Source of the DNA: Actinomycetales bacterium UBA1416
Lineage (GTDB): Bacteria > Actinomycetota > Actinomycetes > Actinomycetales > Actinomycetaceae
Direction of reading: 5' to 3'
Assembly (NCBI GenBank): GCA_002304945.1
Contig: DBPQ01000135.1
Location: 2,521 to 37,039 of the forward strand
DNA length: 34,519 bases
In this document: positions 32,482 to 34,519 of the stretch, in pieces
Position numbering within the stretch: the stretch's first letter is position 1
How the letters are laid out: each line of letters begins with the position of its first letter
Notes under the pieces: model-generated
Database searches by the model: none
The model's input: the letters and a program-made list of their open reading frames with translations, nothing else
Told to the model about the DNA's origin: nothing
Made by a program: the position numbers and the translations under genes

Positions 32482-32970
32482 ATGTTCCGCAGGATGTCCG
32501 GCCGCAACCCCGTTGCCACCCACCTCAAGAACGTCGGCGCACTGACGACGGCGCCGCTCGAGGACGGCCGCTGGCTCGCCGTGGCGGCGGGGGAGTTCGC
32601 CGTCGTCGACGAGGACGGGATCTCGGTGCGGGCCCCCTGGACGGACCTGGAGCGGGCGTCGTGGGATGGGGAGCGCCGGGAACTGACCATGCTACGGATC
32701 GACGGCGAGCCCCCGATCGTGCTGCGGCTCGCCACCGACGAGGTCTTCCACACGATGACGGCGGTACGTGAGCGGGTGAACGGGTCCATCGTCCACGTCG
32801 AGTACCTCGCCACTGCCGGGGGAGAGATCCGGGCGCTCGTGCGTCGTTCTGCGGACGGGAACCTGTTCTCGCAGCTCGTGGCGCGGGGGCCGGTGACGGA
32901 CGCGGACATGGAGGCGGCGGCGTCGTTGGAGCGGCGGGCGCGGGCGGCAGCGGGGCTTCCGACCACCTGA
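32482..32970 (+). CDS. Conserved-looking hypothetical protein
   Basis: A soluble protein of 162 residues that I do not recognise by name. The middle (about 20-100) alternates short beta-like segments, such as GRWLAVAAGEFAVVDEDG and APWTDLERASWDG, which could form a PH-like or small beta-barrel domain. The C-terminal 30 residues are an Ala/Arg helix. ATG 32482 is chosen because a TACCGT -10 ends 6 bases before it (leaderless); a GTG at 32446 and an ATG at 32494 are in frame. It stands between two tRNA genes and has no partner. Confidence 0.65.
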   Translation: MFRRMSGRNPVATHLKNVGALTTAPLEDGRWLAVAAGEFAVVDEDGISVRAPWTDLERASWDGERRELTMLRIDGEPPIVLRLATDEVFHTMTAVRERVNGSIVHVEYLATAGGEIRALVRRSADGNLFSQLVARGPVTDADMEAAASLERRARAAAGLPTT

Positions 32971-33003
32971 CGGCAGGACTGGTGGTGCGGGGGCGGCCGC
33001 GAT

Positions 33004-33033
33004 TTCGTCCGTGCGGCTCGGGGCTGGTAAGGT
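33004..33033 (+). promoter_or_regulatory. Predicted tRNA-Asn promoter
   Basis: TTCGTC (33004-33009), an 18-base spacer and TAAGGT (33028-33033). The tRNA 5' end follows at 33046, giving a leader of about 5 bases. Matches are moderate. Confidence 0.4.
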
Positions 33034-33045
33034 CGTTCAGCGCGA

Positions 33046-33121
<76 letters not shown>

Positions 33122-33127
33122 CAAATC

Positions 33128-33167
33128 AAGTCCCTGAGCTGCGGAAACACCGGTCAGGGGCTTTCTT
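33128..33167 (+). terminator. Intrinsic terminator after tRNA-Asn
   Basis: AAGTCCCTGA (33128-33137) pairs with TCAGGGGCTT (33154-33163) including one G-U pair, with an inner CGG/CCG stem, followed by TTTCTT. It has a T tract, unlike the other terminators in this window, and sits 7 bases after the tRNA. Confidence 0.7.
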
Positions 33168-33282
33168 GTACCCGGCTCGTGCTAGATGCGTGCAACAAGG
33201 GAACCTCGAGTCCTTGGATGGACACGGCCACGACTACCACCGGTCCCCCGCGTCCGGCGCCGCGGGCGGTAGGCAGAGCGTC

Positions 33283-33893
33283 GTGGTGTTGCTGTGCGCC
33301 CGACATGAGCCGCATCGTCAGACGAATGGCTGGGAGCAGGCCATCGTTGTGACGTATGCGGAACCGCTGGAGGACCTGCAGGCGCACATCGCTGGCGCTT
33401 CGACGTGGCGGCGCGCGCATCCCCAGCAGCACTTCTTCATCAATCAACTGATCGAGCACTTCGTGGAGGGTTCCGGGGCCGTGAACATCGAGGATCGGAT
33501 CGCGTTTCTGTCGACCATGTGCCAGACGGGCGAGTCGGCGCGCTATGGGCATCGGCCGCAGGAGGTTGCCGCCCGGGAGTTCGCTGAACTGGTGGCGCAG
33601 CATGCCAGGCGCCAGTTCAAGGAGGGGCGCCAGACGCTCTCGGAGGTGAAGCGGTCCTTGAAACGATTCGCGGAGCACACGCTGGTGGGCCAGTTCAACG
33701 ACGCTCTGTTGAGCGGGCAGAATGCTGGTGGAGCCCGAGTTACTGCAAGGTATTCGTGACCCGGACGGCGGTCGACCAGGATGGCACCGACCAACTCGTT
33801 CAGTCCCAGGTGAGACTCGACGAGGTCCTCGCCGGCCTGAGCGGCGACGACAACCGGTTGCGGGATGCTGTTTTGGCCGTGATCAATGCCTGA
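33283..33893 (+). pseudogene. Remnant of a PD-(D/E)XK nuclease-like protein, 5' truncated and frameshifted
   Basis: The first frame (to stop at 33759) reads sensibly from about VVVLLCARHEPH through WEQAIVVTYAEPLEDLQ, a helical FFINQLIEHFVEG segment and FAEHTLVGQFNDAL. This recalls the C-terminal part of PD-(D/E)XK nuclease-family proteins found on mobile islands; the catalytic core that should precede it is missing. A second frame then continues in a coding-like way from about 33741 (YCKVFVTRTAVDQDG) to TGA 33891-33893, ending VLAVINA, suggesting a frameshift or small deletion near 33720-33745. The second part could instead be a separate 45-codon ORF from GTG 33756. Family assignment is tentative. 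Bases 33168-33282 hold no recognisable gene. Confidence 0.4.
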
Positions 33894-34519
33894 CCGGAGA
33901 CTGTTCGGGCCCGGCAGGTCTGTGCGCGTACTCGATGCCTGGTCTGCCAGTACCGATGTGCTCGATGGGACCTGAGGTCACGGTCGGTGTGCAACGGCTG
34001 GGTCTGCTCGCGGCCAGGGACTCGACGTAGGTGGTGAGGTCGGCGCCGCGGATACGGCGCAGGCGTCCGCAGAGGCGGACGGACGGCAGGGCGCCGGAGG
34101 TGAGGAGGGCGTAGACGGTGCCGCGGCCGCAGCCGAGTTCGGCGGCGACCTCGGCGACGGACAGCAGCATCCGCTCCGGCAGGCCCGCAGAGATGGCAGC
34201 AGCGATGAGGGGCTGGAAGTCGTGGACGTTGCTTTCGGCAGCGCGGCACGCGGCCCAGAAGAGGGCGTTGTCACGGTTGCCCTCGGGTTGCCGGGCGACG
34301 TGGGCTGCGAGCCACGGGACCGGGTCGACGCCATTCCGACGCGCAGCCACCGTGGGTTCCCGGAGGGGTGTGAGCGGTTGCAGCACGGCGGTGACGGCGG
34401 CCCAGTCGAGCGGCCGTTCCGGTCCGGGGCGGACCTCGAGGAGCTCGTAGCGCCGGGAGTAGGCCTTGCACTGGCCCAGCGATGGAGGAAGCAGAACGTA
34501 CCCGCCGGTGCCACGGAAG
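33883..34519 (-). CDS. Bifunctional DNA primase/polymerase fused to excisionase-like HTH (5' end beyond window)
   Basis: The frame is open from the right edge to TGA 33885-33883, about 211 codons, so the N-terminus is outside the window. The first residues, FRGTGGYVLLPPS, match the end of the prim-pol (AEP-type) catalytic domain of actinobacterial element replication proteins. ARQPEGNRDNALFWAACRAAE is the helical region that follows it in that family. After GLPER the chain continues in frame into LLSVAEVAAELGCGRGTVYALLTSGALPSVRLCGRLRRI, an excisionase/MerR-like HTH_17 domain, then a 40-residue polar tail. An internal ATG at about 34169 with GGAG nearby could start the HTH part separately. It overlaps the nuclease remnant by 11 bases. 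It probably primed element replication and controlled excision. Confidence 0.75.
   Translation of the reverse strand, partial: FRGTGGYVLLPPSLGQCKAYSRRYELLEVRPGPERPLDWAAVTAVLQPLTPLREPTVAARRNGVDPVPWLAAHVARQPEGNRDNALFWAACRAAESNVHDFQPLIAAAISAGLPERMLLSVAEVAAELGCGRGTVYALLTSGALPSVRLCGRLRRIRGADLTTYVESLAASRPSRCTPTVTSGPIEHIGTGRPGIEYAHRPAGPEQSPVRH

Larger units (their letters stand above)
33122..34519. mobile_element. Decayed actinomycete integrative element at tRNA-Asn (left end, continues past window)
   Basis: The block starts at the 3' end of a tRNA gene and holds genes typical of actinomycete integrative and conjugative elements: a primase-polymerase replication protein and an excisionase-like HTH, reading towards the tRNA. 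In complete elements the integrase gene normally lies between xis and the attachment site. Here that place holds a frameshifted nuclease remnant and no integrase is visible, so the element seems crippled or rearranged. The far end and the second att copy lie outside the window. Confidence 0.5.

Noticed and set aside
33122..33880. Searched for a tyrosine or serine integrase remnant between tRNA-Asn and the HTH
   Set aside because: No R-H-R-Y or serine-recombinase motif was seen in any frame.
33722..34030. Plus-strand ORF of 102 codons after the nuclease remnant
   Set aside because: Its translation is Arg/Pro/Gly noise, opposite the primase-polymerase gene in its second half.

Overview
The window is chromosomal DNA of a high-GC actinobacterium, probably of the Micrococcales/Actinomycetales group. 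The reasons are the strong G/C bias at third codon positions, frequent GTG starts, four-base stop/start overlaps, and the gene order. The order dnaJ - rsmE - phoH - ybeY - CBS/CorC protein - era ... recO - uppS ... zur ... glyS ... dgt - dnaG is an old actinobacterial housekeeping neighbourhood; Mycobacterium tuberculosis keeps much the same order. I cannot name the genus from the sequence alone.

Layout. (1) 1-6639: a tightly coupled plus-strand operon for protein folding, rRNA maturation and ribosome assembly (3' end of dnaJ, rsmE, phoH, ybeY, CorC-like membrane protein, era), followed by an unusual membrane-anchored alpha/beta hydrolase. (2) 6640-8557: leuA behind a short leader. The leader holds a promoter, a 15-codon peptide with Val-Val-Leu-Leu-Leu, and an H-type pseudoknot that can be drawn with perfect stems; it looks like a leucine-responsive attenuator. 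(3) 8558-11709: an internally duplicated membrane protein of unknown function, then recO and uppS. (4) 11725-12650, minus strand: a Zur-like Fur-family regulator and a DedA-like membrane protein, divergent from glyS-dusB (12824-15419). (5) 15430-24335: an alpha-glucan/maltodextrin island placed between dusB and dgt. It has a DUF5995-type protein coupled to a lipoprotein GH13 amylase, a convergent GH13 alpha-glucosidase with its LacI regulator, and a divergent malE-malF-malG importer with no ATPase gene. The likely path is amylase outside the membrane, oligosaccharide uptake by MalEFG with an ATPase encoded elsewhere, and alpha-glucosidase inside, with the LacI protein acting at a palindrome over the malE promoter. 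(6) 24336-30802: dgt, dnaG, a solitary SNF2-family helicase and a calcineurin-like phosphoesterase. (7) 30815-32970: a Na+/proline-type symporter, a CAU-anticodon tRNA (probably Ile2) and a small conserved-looking hypothetical gene. (8) 33046-34519: tRNA-Asn(GUU) followed by what looks like the decayed end of an actinomycete integrative element: a frameshifted nuclease remnant and a primase-polymerase fused to an excisionase-like HTH, running off the right edge, with no integrase between them and the tRNA.

A theme that recurs is a TANNNT -10 box ending 6-7 bases before a start codon. It occurs at the leuA leader peptide, the membrane protein at 8593, dgt, dnaG, the gene at 32482, and two short upstream ORFs before the DUF5995 gene and malE. 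This predicts several leaderless transcripts, and the malE upstream ORF ends in a TGATG overlap with malE. No CRISPR array, rRNA operon or complete insertion sequence was seen.
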